Positions 1 to 6,211 of a stretch of 6,608 nucleotides of DNA are shown here, piece after piece. The translations under genes and the position numbers were made by a program. The stretch is from an uncultured bacterium (lineage in GTDB: Bacteria > Actinomycetota > UBA4738 > HRBIN12): assembly GCA_937881155.1 (NCBI GenBank), contig CALGFI010000160.1:1-6608 (forward strand), given 5' to 3'. Within the stretch, counting starts at the first letter, position 1. Every line of letters begins with the position of its first letter. The notes below the pieces were generated by a model that saw only the letters and a list, made by a program, of their open reading frames with translations, did not search any database and was not told the origin of the DNA.

Positions 1-1
1 C

Positions 2-1327
2 ATGCCGCAGATCGACACGGGCGACACCGCGTGGGTCCTCATGTGCGCGGCGTTGGTGATGTTCATGACGCCGGGCCTGGCGCTGTTCTACGGCGGCCTC
101 GTGCGAACGAAGAACGTGCTCGGAACGATCATGCAGTCGTTCTTCGCGCTCGCGCTCGTCACGGTGCTGTGGACGCTGATCGGGTACACGCTCGCGTTCG
201 GTCCGGACGTCGGCGGTGGTCTCATCGGCGGCTTGTCGCTCCTCGGCCTGAACGACGTCGGCCTCGAGCCGAGCGACACGTACGGGACGACCGTTCCGCA
301 CCTCGCGTTCAGCACGTACCAGCTGATGTTCGCCATCATCACGCCTGCGCTCATCACCGGCGCCGTCGCCGAACGGATGCGGTTCTCCGCGTACGCGCTG
401 TTCCTCGGCCTGTGGTCGATCCTCGTCTACGCGCCCGTGGCGCACTGGGTGTTCGCGGACGGATGGCTCGGCCTGTCCGGCATCGGCGCGCTCGACTTCG
501 CCGGCGGAACCGTGGTGCACATCAACGCCGGCGCCGCGGCGCTCGCGGCGATCGTGTTCCTCGGCAGGCGCCGCGGGTTCGGCCAGCAGGCGTTCATCCC
601 GCACGACGTGCCGATGGTGATCCTCGGAGCGTCGATCCTGTGGTTCGGCTGGTTCGGCTTCAACGCGGGCTCCGCGCTCGGCGCGAACGGCCTTGCGGCG
701 TCGGCGTTCACCGTGACGAACCTCGCCACCGCCGCGGCAGTCCTCGGGTGGCTCCTGCCCGAGCGGATCAGGCATGGAAAGGCGACGACGATCGGCGCTG
801 CGACGGGCGCCGTCGCGGGTCTCGTCGCGATTACGCCCGCGGCGGGCTTCGTCGAACCGTGGGCGGCGATGCTCATCGGGTTCGCCGCGGGCGGGATCTG
901 CTTCCTGGCGGTGAACCTCAAAGCCAGGCTCGGATACGACGATTCGCTCGACGTCGTCGGCGTGCACCTGGTCGGCGGCATCGTCGGCGCGCTGCTCACG
1001 GGCGTGTTCGCCAGCGCGGCGGTGAACGCCTTCTCCGGCGGGCTCGAACAGCTCGGCCGCCAGGCGCTCGCCGTCGGGGCGACCTTGGCGTTCTCGTTCG
1101 CCATGACGCTCGGGATCCTCAAGGTCGTCGACCTGCTCGTCGGCGTCCGCGTCACCGAGGAGGAGGAGCTGACGGGGCTCGACCTGTCGCAGCACTCCGA
1201 GGTGGCCTATACGACGAGTGAGGGCTCCGGTTCGATCCCGGCCGCCCATCCCGCCATGGTCACGGTGCCGGAGCCGTCCTCGCCGGCGGTTCACGCGCAC
1301 CACGAGACCCCCGTGGAGACCTCATGA
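2..1327 (+). CDS. amt: Ammonium transporter (Amt/MEP/Rh family)
   Basis: Integral membrane ammonium channel/transporter of 441 residues, working as a trimer in the cytoplasmic membrane. Family hallmarks are clear. The N-terminal segment DTAWVLMCAALVMFMTPGLA with LFYGGLVRTKNVL spans residues 8-40. MFA-IITPALITGAVAERMRF lies at 109-128. The signature DFAGGTVVHINAG (165-177) carries the conserved Asp165 and the first pore histidine, His173. WFGWFGFNAGS lies at 214-224, and the second pore histidine, His322, sits in GVHLVGG. About eleven hydrophobic segments are visible. The cytoplasmic motif VRVTEEEELTGLDLSQHSEVAY (382-403) is the usual PII-contacting tail. It is followed by an extra Pro/Ser/His-rich tail of about 38 residues. 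The ATG is the second base of the window, so its ribosome binding site and any longer N-terminus cannot be checked. The stop overlaps the glnB start by 4 nt (ATGA), which supports a functional Amt-PII pair. Confidence 0.96.
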   Translation: MPQIDTGDTAWVLMCAALVMFMTPGLALFYGGLVRTKNVLGTIMQSFFALALVTVLWTLIGYTLAFGPDVGGGLIGGLSLLGLNDVGLEPSDTYGTTVPHLAFSTYQLMFAIITPALITGAVAERMRFSAYALFLGLWSILVYAPVAHWVFADGWLGLSGIGALDFAGGTVVHINAGAAALAAIVFLGRRRGFGQQAFIPHDVPMVILGASILWFGWFGFNAGSALGANGLAASAFTVTNLATAAAVLGWLLPERIRHGKATTIGAATGAVAGLVAITPAAGFVEPWAAMLIGFAAGGICFLAVNLKARLGYDDSLDVVGVHLVGGIVGALLTGVFASAAVNAFSGGLEQLGRQALAVGATLAFSFAMTLGILKVVDLLVGVRVTEEEELTGLDLSQHSEVAYTTSEGSGSIPAAHPAMVTVPEPSSPAVHAHHETPVETS

Positions 1328-1662
1328 AGCTCATCGTGGCGATGATCCGCCCGTCCCGGCTGGACGAGGTGAAGGAGTCGCTCCGGTCGGCCGGCGTCGC
1401 CGGCATGACCGTGAGCGAGATCCAGGGCTTCGGTCGCCAGCGCGGCCACACCGAGGTGTATCGCGGGGCGGAGTACCAGGTGGACTTCGTCCCCAAGGTT
1501 CGAGTCGAGGTCATCGCCGAGGACGACGAGGCTGATGTGGTGCTCAAGACGATCATCGAGGCCGCGCGCACCGGCCGGATCGGTGACGGGAAGGTGATGG
1601 TGATGCCGATCGAGCAGCTCGTGCGGATCCGAACGGGCGAACGCGGTCCCAGCGCGATCTAA
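1324..1662 (+). CDS. glnB: Nitrogen regulatory protein PII
   Basis: Small trimeric cytosolic signal protein of 112 residues, the standard PII length. It binds ATP/ADP and 2-oxoglutarate and, in the family, docks on Amt to close it when nitrogen is plentiful. The start MKLIVAMIRPSRLDEVKESL is typical. The T-loop (about 37-55) contains signature 1, YRGAEY (46-51), with Tyr51, the residue that is uridylylated or adenylylated in many bacteria. Signature 2, TGRIGDGKV, is at 83-91. Gln39, Lys58, Lys90, Arg101 and Arg103, all linked to ligand binding in the family, are present. GGAG at 1315-1318 gives a good ribosome binding site 5 nt before the ATG. The start overlaps the amt stop by 4 nt, and a synthetase homologue follows after 9 nt. 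No glnD modification gene is adjacent, so whether Tyr51 is modified is unknown. It could equally be called GlnK because of the amt linkage. Confidence 0.97.
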   Translation: MKLIVAMIRPSRLDEVKESLRSAGVAGMTVSEIQGFGRQRGHTEVYRGAEYQVDFVPKVRVEVIAEDDEADVVLKTIIEAARTGRIGDGKVMVMPIEQLVRIRTGERGPSAI

Positions 1663-1664
1663 GG
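1661..1664 (+). promoter_or_regulatory. Ribosome binding site deciding the GTG start of the glutamine synthetase homologue
   Basis: AAGG lies 7 nt before the GTG at 1672 and overlaps the last base-pairs of the glnB stop region. The GTG start gives an N-terminus (QDAESERQFVLQAVEERGIRFVQLWFPDVLG) that aligns with class I glutamine synthetases from its first helix. Confidence 0.55.
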
Positions 1665-1671
1665 TGTAGGC

Positions 1672-3006
1672 GTGCAAGACGCCGAGAGCGAGCGCCAGTT
1701 CGTCCTGCAGGCCGTCGAGGAACGCGGCATCCGGTTCGTCCAGCTGTGGTTCCCCGATGTCCTCGGCTACCTGAAGGCGTTCGCCATCCCGTCTGAAGAG
1801 CTCCCGGAAGCCCTCGCCGAGGGGGCGAGCTTCGACGGCTCCTCGATCGACGGGTTCGCCCGGGCCGGCGAGGCCGACATGATCGCTCGGCCCGTGCCGC
1901 GGACGTTCACCTCGCTCCCCTGGCGCCCCGAGGACCGCGGCGTCGCCCGGATGTACTGCGACATCCACACGCCGAACGGCGAGCCGTACGAGGGTGACCC
2001 GCGTCGCGTGCTGAAGCGGGTCATGGAACGCGCGCGCGCGCTCGGCTTCACGCCGTACGTAGGCCCGGAGATCGACTTCTACGTGTTCCGCGACTCGTCG
2101 GTGCCCGAACCGCTCGACGCCGGCGCGTACTTCGACCTCACGCCGCTCGACGTCGGCAGTGACTTCCGACGTCGAGTGATCACGTACCTCGAGGGCATCG
2201 GTATCCCGGTGAAGGAATCGCACCACGAGGCGGCGTCGTCGCAGCACGGCGTGACCCTCCGCCACGCCGACCCGCTGACGATCGCCGACTCGATGATGAG
2301 CTTCAGACTCGTCGTCAAGGAGGTCGCGCGCGAGCTCGACCGCTACGCGACGTTCATGCCGAAACCGCTCGAGCGCTCGGCGGGCTCGGGCCTGCACCTG
2401 CACGTGTCGCTGTTCGAGGGCGAACGGAACGCGTTCTTCGACGCGACCGACGAGCACGGATTGTCGAAGACGGCACGAAGCTTCACCGCCGGCGTGTTGC
2501 GTCATGCGCGCGAGATCACCGCCGTGACCAACCAGTGGGTGAACTCCTACAAGCGGCTCGTCCCGGGGTGGGAGGCGCCGACGTGGATCTCGTGGGGCGT
2601 TCGGAACCGCGCCTCGCTGGTGCGGATCCCGCTCGCCAAGCCCGGTAAGGAAGCAAGCTCGCGGATCGAGTACCGGGCGCCCGACCCGGCGTGCAACCCG
2701 TACCTCGCGCTTGCTGTGATGCTCGCCGCGGGACTCTCGGGCATGGAGAACGAGCACGAGCTGCCGCCGGAGGCGCCGGAGAACCTGGACTCGATGAGCG
2801 ACGCCGAGCGCGAAGCACTCGGTGTCGCCTCACTCCCGGAGACGCTCCCCGAAGCGCTCGCCGAGATGCGCGACGGCATGCTCGTTCGCGACACGCTCGG
2901 CGAGCACGTCTTCGAGTGGTTCCTGGCGAACAAGGTCGACGAGTGGAACGAGTACAAGGCGTACGTGACCGGGTTCGAGCTCGAGCGCTACCTGCCGAGG
3001 CTGTGA
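1672..3006 (+). CDS. Class I glutamine synthetase homologue with altered active-site residues
   Basis: A 444-residue protein of the glutamine synthetase type I fold, about the length of the shorter (GSI-alpha) class. Recognisable motifs are FDGSSIDGF (54-62, latch with Asp55), GPEIDFYVF (131-139), SHHEAASSQH (183-192), FMPKPLERSAGSGLHLHVSLF (228-248, with the metal-ligand His region), NSYKRLVPGWEAP (291-303, glutamate-binding Arg295 and Glu flap), RNRASLVRIP (311-320, ATP/phosphate Arg) and RIEYRAPDPACNPYLA (331-346, with Glu333 and Arg335). By alignment to the Salmonella enzyme, three usually invariant positions differ: Glu131 is Asp135, Glu220 is Gly193, and Asn264 is Ala237. The adenylylated Tyr of the beta class is Asp here (ENLDSMSD), so GlnE control is unlikely. 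Asp50, Tyr179 and Glu212 counterparts (Asp55, Tyr153, Glu186) remain. The operon position implies ammonium assimilation, but a related gamma-glutamyl ligase acting on another substrate is possible. Family is certain; exact reaction is not, so I give no symbol. Confidence 0.9.
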   Translation: MQDAESERQFVLQAVEERGIRFVQLWFPDVLGYLKAFAIPSEELPEALAEGASFDGSSIDGFARAGEADMIARPVPRTFTSLPWRPEDRGVARMYCDIHTPNGEPYEGDPRRVLKRVMERARALGFTPYVGPEIDFYVFRDSSVPEPLDAGAYFDLTPLDVGSDFRRRVITYLEGIGIPVKESHHEAASSQHGVTLRHADPLTIADSMMSFRLVVKEVARELDRYATFMPKPLERSAGSGLHLHVSLFEGERNAFFDATDEHGLSKTARSFTAGVLRHAREITAVTNQWVNSYKRLVPGWEAPTWISWGVRNRASLVRIPLAKPGKEASSRIEYRAPDPACNPYLALAVMLAAGLSGMENEHELPPEAPENLDSMSDAEREALGVASLPETLPEALAEMRDGMLVRDTLGEHVFEWFLANKVDEWNEYKAYVTGFELERYLPRL

Positions 3007-3767
3007 CGGTTCGCGCCGAGACAGGAGCTGAGCGCTCTCCCGCCGCCGTCGAGGACCTCCGCGTCCAATACGTCGAGCGTTCGGATCCCCAGGCCGCCAC
3101 CGCCGAACCGGAACGCGCGCTTGTCCTCGCGGCCGATCGAGACCTCGCCGACAGACTCGTCGACGACCTGAACGCCGTCGGCTATCTCGCGACCACCGCC
3201 CCGGACGGCGCATCGGCCGATGAGCTCGGCCCAGCGTCCGTCGTGGTCGTCGCGCCCGAGCGCGAGGGTGCGGAGCGTAAGCTCGCGCAGGCGCTCCGCC
3301 GCTCGCCAGCGTTCGCCGGCACGCCGATCGTGTGGGTTGCGCGCCCGGAGACGAGCGAGCTCGCGCGCTCCGACGCCATATTCGACGACTTCCTCGAGCT
3401 GCCCTACACCCGCGCGGGCCTCTCGGCGCGTCTCGGCGTGGCGCGACGCCGGTTCGGCCACGCGGGTGGTGACGTTCTCCGACGCGGGAGCCTCGTCTTG
3501 AACCTGTCGACGTTCCAGGCATCGGTCGGCGGCGAGGCGATCGAGCTTACGTACATGGAGTACCAGCTGTTGCGGTTCCTCTCGTCGACGCCGTCACGTG
3601 TACACACCAGGCAGGCGATCCTGCATCACGTCTGGGGCTACGACTATTACGGTGGCGTTCGAACCGTGGACGTCCACGTACGCCGGCTGCGCGTCAAGCT
3701 CGGCGAGCACGCCTCGATGATCGAGACCGTGCGAAGCGTCGGCTATCGGTTCGCCGGCGGGACGTAG
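3003..3767 (+). CDS. GlnR-like orphan response regulator, winged-helix DNA-binding
   Basis: A 254-residue OmpR/PhoB-architecture transcription factor. After about 37 poorly conserved residues comes a receiver-like domain (about 38-150), then an OmpR-type winged helix (about 158-252). The latter has [22 protein letters not shown], the recognition-helix region [25 protein letters not shown] (210-234) and a C-terminal wing, [11 protein letters not shown]. This block closely resembles actinobacterial GlnR ([21 protein letters not shown] is the form I recall), the global nitrogen regulator. The receiver is degenerate: strand 3 reads SVVVVAPE with no phospho-acceptor Asp, and the conserved Lys near the end is Leu133 (LELPY). 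It therefore probably works without phosphorylation, as GlnR does. No histidine kinase gene is adjacent. The GTG at 3003 overlaps the upstream TGA by 4 nt. It is the only reasonable start, because no ATG or GTG occurs between it and the receiver. GAGG at 2997-3000 is too close to be a good site, so translational coupling is likely. Confidence 0.88.
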   Translation: [254 protein letters not shown]

Positions 3768-3779
3768 TTGTCGACCGCG

Positions 3780-3808
3780 TCTCGGCGCGACTTAGTTGCG
3801 CGCCGAGA
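3780..3808. terminator. Hairpin between convergent genes, possible bidirectional terminator
   Basis: A perfect 10-bp inverted repeat: TCTCGGCGCG at 3780-3789 pairs with CGCGCCGAGA at 3799-3808 across a 9-nt loop. It lies 12 nt after the regulator stop. Its loop contains the TAA stop of the convergent protease gene, and its right arm encodes that protein's last residues. Neither side has a clear T-tract, so it is not a textbook intrinsic terminator. The strong GC stem and the position between converging genes suggest it ends or stabilises one or both transcripts. Confidence 0.5.
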
Positions 3809-5606
3809 GCGCGATCTCGATCTCCCGCAGGATCTCGTCGCCGACGAGCTCGTCCCGTGCGATCAGCGCATCGCGGAGGGCCACGACGACGTCGCGGTTC
3901 TCCTTGAGCACCGTCGCGACGCGCTGGCGCCCCGCGGTCAGGATCTCCTCCACGCGCGTGCGTCCCTGCTCGTCCCCGAGCACCCTGCCGACCAGGTTCT
4001 TCGAGCCGACCGGCCCCTCGGCGATCGCGTCGTAGCTCACGAGGGAGCCGGCCATCCCGAACGAACCGACCATCTGGGCGGCCAGCGTCGTCGCGTGCTG
4101 GAGGTCCGCTGCCGGTCCGGTGCCGCTCTCGCCGAAGAACGCCTCTTCCGCGGCGAGCCCTCCGAGGGCGATGGCGATGCCAGCCTCGAGCTCCGTCCGC
4201 GTGCGAGTGAACCGTTCCTCCTCGTCGCCGTGCGCGAGGAGGCCAAGCGCCTGACGGCGCTTGATGATCGAGAGCACCTCGAGACGGCGGCCCTTACCCA
4301 AGAAGTACGCCACCGTCGCATGGCCGGCTTCGTGCGTCGCGACGGACACGCGATCGGACTCCGTATAGACGACCGGCTGCTTGAAGCCGAGCTCCTCGGT
4401 CAGCTTGGCCTCGTGGATGTCCTGGAGGTTCATCTCCTTGCGCCCGTTTCGAAGGGCCACGAGCAACGCTTCGTCGAACAGATGCTCGATCATCACCGGC
4501 GTGTAGCCGAACGTGTCGTGCGCGAGGCGCTCGCGAATCTCGTCGTCGTCGAGCTGCTCGTGGTGCGTCTTGCGTTCGAGGAAGAAGTCGACGAGCTCGC
4601 GACGTCCGTTCTTCGTCGGAACGTCGAAGTACAGGCGTTGGTCGAATCGGCCCGGCCGCACCAACGCTGGGTCGAGGTGATCCGCGCGGTTGGTTGCCGC
4701 GATCAGGAGGATGTTGTTGTAGCTCGGCTTCGCAGCGGCGAGGCGCCGGTCCGGCGGAAGGTAGTTGTTGATCATCTCGATGAAGCCGGCCTTGATGCGG
4801 TCGCGAAATGGCGGCTGATCGAACGACTGCATCTGGATCAGTAGCTCGTTCACCATGCCGGAGCCGCCGGCCCCGACGACGCTCGACGCAACTCGTCCGA
4901 GGCCTGTCGGGTCGGGGCTCGCGTTCAGGCCGCTTCGATCGGCGCCGACCGCGTCGATCTCCTCGATGAATCCGATCGCCCCACCCTCCTTGCGCGCGAG
5001 CTTTCGAAGCCTGCGGAAGAACGCGCGGATCCGGGCGGCCGTCATCCCGAACCACATCGATTGGAACGCCGGACCGGAGATGAACAGGAACGGCACGCCC
5101 GCCTGCTTTGCCATCGCCTTGGCCAGGTACGTCTTGCCGGTTCCCGGAGGACCCTCGAACAGGATCCCTCGACGGGGGTTCCCGCCGAGCTCGTTTCGGA
5201 AGGTGGCGTACCCGAGGAACACGTCGAGAGTCCGGCCCACCTCGTCGACCTGGTTGTCCAGTCCGCGAACCTCGTCCAGCCCGATCTCGATCTCTTCGGG
5301 TCGAACGACCGCGTGCGGTGAACGACCGCTGAGCATCGGCATCAACATGAAGATGCCGATGACGAGGACGAGCAAGAGCATGGGTCCCCAGATCACCGCC
5401 TCGGGGCCGAGCGTCGGAAGGCGCAACGGGTTGTCGGTGATGTAGCGGTACCAGAGATATCCGTCGAGCAGGCCGAGGAACAGGAGGAGTCGGCGGAGAC
5501 GGCGCTTGCGCGTTCGCTCGCGCACCCGGAAGACGTCGGCTCGTCCCTTCGACAGTAGATCTGAGCCGTGGAGAACCGCTGCGGTGGAACGATTTGCCTG
5601 CCTCAC
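3792..5606 (-). CDS. FtsH-like membrane-anchored AAA+ zinc metalloprotease, variant form
   Basis: A 604-residue protein with FtsH domain order. A basic N-terminus leads to TM1 (about 39-56) and TM2 (about 70-92). The AAA+ domain has Walker A GPPGTGKT (152-159), a pore loop SMWFGMTA (183-190), a Walker B region GFIEEIDAVG (212-221), and a second region of homology NNILLIAATNRADHLDPALVRPGRFDQ with Arg317 and Arg320. The M41 peptidase domain has zinc motif HEAGH (425-429), LGGLAAEE and PAADLQHATTLAAQMV, with probable third ligand Asp501. It should unfold and degrade membrane or cytosolic proteins using ATP. Oddities: the loop between TM segments is only about 13 residues, far shorter than the periplasmic domain of E. 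coli FtsH. Walker B has Glu where Asp is usual. About 30 extra residues (264-296) precede the second region of homology. Start chosen: GTG at 5606, 8 nt after AGGGGAG. An in-frame GTG at 5666 would add 20 residues but lacks such a site. Confidence 0.93.
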   Translation of the reverse strand: MRQANRSTAAVLHGSDLLSKGRADVFRVRERTRKRRLRRLLLFLGLLDGYLWYRYITDNPLRLPTLGPEAVIWGPMLLLVLVIGIFMLMPMLSGRSPHAVVRPEEIEIGLDEVRGLDNQVDEVGRTLDVFLGYATFRNELGGNPRRGILFEGPPGTGKTYLAKAMAKQAGVPFLFISGPAFQSMWFGMTAARIRAFFRRLRKLARKEGGAIGFIEEIDAVGADRSGLNASPDPTGLGRVASSVVGAGGSGMVNELLIQMQSFDQPPFRDRIKAGFIEMINNYLPPDRRLAAAKPSYNNILLIAATNRADHLDPALVRPGRFDQRLYFDVPTKNGRRELVDFFLERKTHHEQLDDDEIRERLAHDTFGYTPVMIEHLFDEALLVALRNGRKEMNLQDIHEAKLTEELGFKQPVVYTESDRVSVATHEAGHATVAYFLGKGRRLEVLSIIKRRQALGLLAHGDEEERFTRTRTELEAGIAIALGGLAAEEAFFGESGTGPAADLQHATTLAAQMVGSFGMAGSLVSYDAIAEGPVGSKNLVGRVLGDEQGRTRVEEILTAGRQRVATVLKENRDVVVALRDALIARDELVGDEILREIEIALSARN

Positions 5607-5612
5607 GGATCG

Positions 5613-5621
5613 CTCTCCCCT
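5613..5621 (-). promoter_or_regulatory. Ribosome binding site that decides the FtsH-like gene start
   Basis: On the minus strand AGGGGAGAG runs from 5621 to 5613, with its AGGGGAG core ending 8 nt before the GTG at 5606. This is a near-ideal Shine-Dalgarno match and favours 5606 over the upstream in-frame GTG at 5666. Confidence 0.7.
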
Positions 5622-5813
5622 CGCATCGGTCGGGTCGAGCAACTGTAAGGCAACCGGGCGATGCACACATCGGGCCTTCGCCCTACGGCCTGCGCCGAGC
5701 GCGTCGACGGGACGAGGCCGAACGCCGGACCTCTCCCCTCGTGAGCGCGGCGTGGGAGCGACAAGCTATCGTCCCCCCGCCGGAGGCTCGAACAGCCAGC
5801 CACGCGTGCCTCC

Positions 5814-5821
5814 GAGGGGAG
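5814..5821 (+). promoter_or_regulatory. Ribosome binding site of the XRE-type regulator gene
   Basis: GAGGGGAG ends 3 nt before the ATG at 5825. The spacing is a little short but the match is strong. It sets the start at 5825 although the frame stays open upstream to about 5594. Confidence 0.6.
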
Positions 5822-5824
5822 CGG

Positions 5825-6211
5825 ATGGCGCGGAAGAAACTGCCTCCCGTTGCGCGCGAGGAGGCGCACACCGTGGGCGCGCTGCTGCGTGGCCTCCGCC
5901 GGGCGGCCGGCTATCGCGCCGTGCGGGATGCCTCCTCGGCGGCCGGGTTCCCCGCGGCTCGTCAGACCATCTACGCGTACGAGCGCGGCGGCCTCACGCC
6001 GTCGCTGCAACAGTTCCTCGAGCTGGTGGAGTTCTACGCGACGAGACCCGGCTCGGGCGACGGCGCGAAGAGCGAGGAGGATCTGCGCGCGCAAGCCGTC
6101 GCCGCTGTCACGAGAGTGCTGACGCTGCGGGCGTATCACGTTCGGCAGGCGAACGACTTGATCGAAAGGCTCCAGCCGTCGCTCGGCGAGCGGCGCCGCA
6201 GGTCGCGCTGA
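5825..6211 (+). CDS. Small XRE/Cro-C1-type helix-turn-helix protein
   Basis: A 128-residue basic protein. Residues about 17-71 read as an XRE-type helix-turn-helix: VGALLRGLRRAAGY forms helix 1, RDASSAAGF-PAARQTIYAYERGGLTPSLQQFLELVEFY covers the turn, the recognition helix and the typical YERG-TPSL segment. A second helical stretch (about 84-117) could mediate dimerisation, and the C-terminus is a short Arg-rich tail. The recognition helix region has a slightly unusual insertion-like PAARQTIYAY where most relatives have VSxxTIxxYE. It probably binds DNA as a transcription regulator, but its target is unknown. Its stop overlaps the ATG of the epimerase gene by one base (TGATG), so the two are likely co-transcribed and the regulator may control this operon. 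I do not recognise a named orthologue. Confidence 0.78.
   Translation: MARKKLPPVAREEAHTVGALLRGLRRAAGYRAVRDASSAAGFPAARQTIYAYERGGLTPSLQQFLELVEFYATRPGSGDGAKSEEDLRAQAVAAVTRVLTLRAYHVRQANDLIERLQPSLGERRRRSR

Larger units (their letters stand above)
5607..5824. other. Divergent intergenic region with start signals for two transcripts
   Basis: About 218 bp separate the FtsH-like gene (leftward) from the XRE-type gene (rightward), so promoters for both should lie here. The best leftward -10-like hexamer I can see is TACAGT (minus strand of 5642-5647), about 30 nt upstream of the start, with no convincing -35. For the rightward gene, CTATCG near 5765-5771 is a weak -10 candidate. The region also holds an 11-bp direct repeat, CTCTCCCCTCG, at 5613-5623 and 5731-5741, and a short palindrome, CGATG-4-CATCG, at 5659-5672. 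Open frames through it lack ribosome binding sites and look non-coding. Confidence 0.45.

Noticed and set aside
31..1221. 396-residue plus-strand frame inside amt
   Set aside because: Extremely Arg-rich translation in an alternative frame of a well-conserved transporter; typical GC-rich artefact.
1291..2757. 488-residue open frame on the minus strand across glnB and the synthetase homologue
   Set aside because: Low-complexity Arg/Val/Asp/His-rich translation with no recognisable motif; it is the antisense shadow of two clear conserved genes in GC-rich DNA.
2691..3002. Upstream extension of the GlnR-like frame into the synthetase gene
   Set aside because: The extension translates as Arg/Ala-rich noise over conserved synthetase codons; the GTG at 3003 overlapping the TGA is a better start.
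3768..4844. 358-residue plus-strand frame opposite the FtsH-like gene
   Set aside because: No domain resemblance and antisense to strongly conserved peptidase and AAA+ motifs.
5607..5666. Longer N-terminus of the FtsH-like protein from the GTG at 5666
   Set aside because: No ribosome binding site before 5666, while AGGGGAG precedes the GTG at 5606 at good spacing; the 20 extra residues are not membrane or domain sequence.
5594..5824. N-terminal extension of the XRE-type protein
   Set aside because: Contains no recognisable domain, and GAGGGGAG just before the ATG at 5825 marks the likely start.
5603..6139. 178-residue minus-strand frame opposite the XRE-type gene
   Set aside because: Arg-rich shadow without motifs or a good ribosome binding site; the plus-strand helix-turn-helix is clearer.
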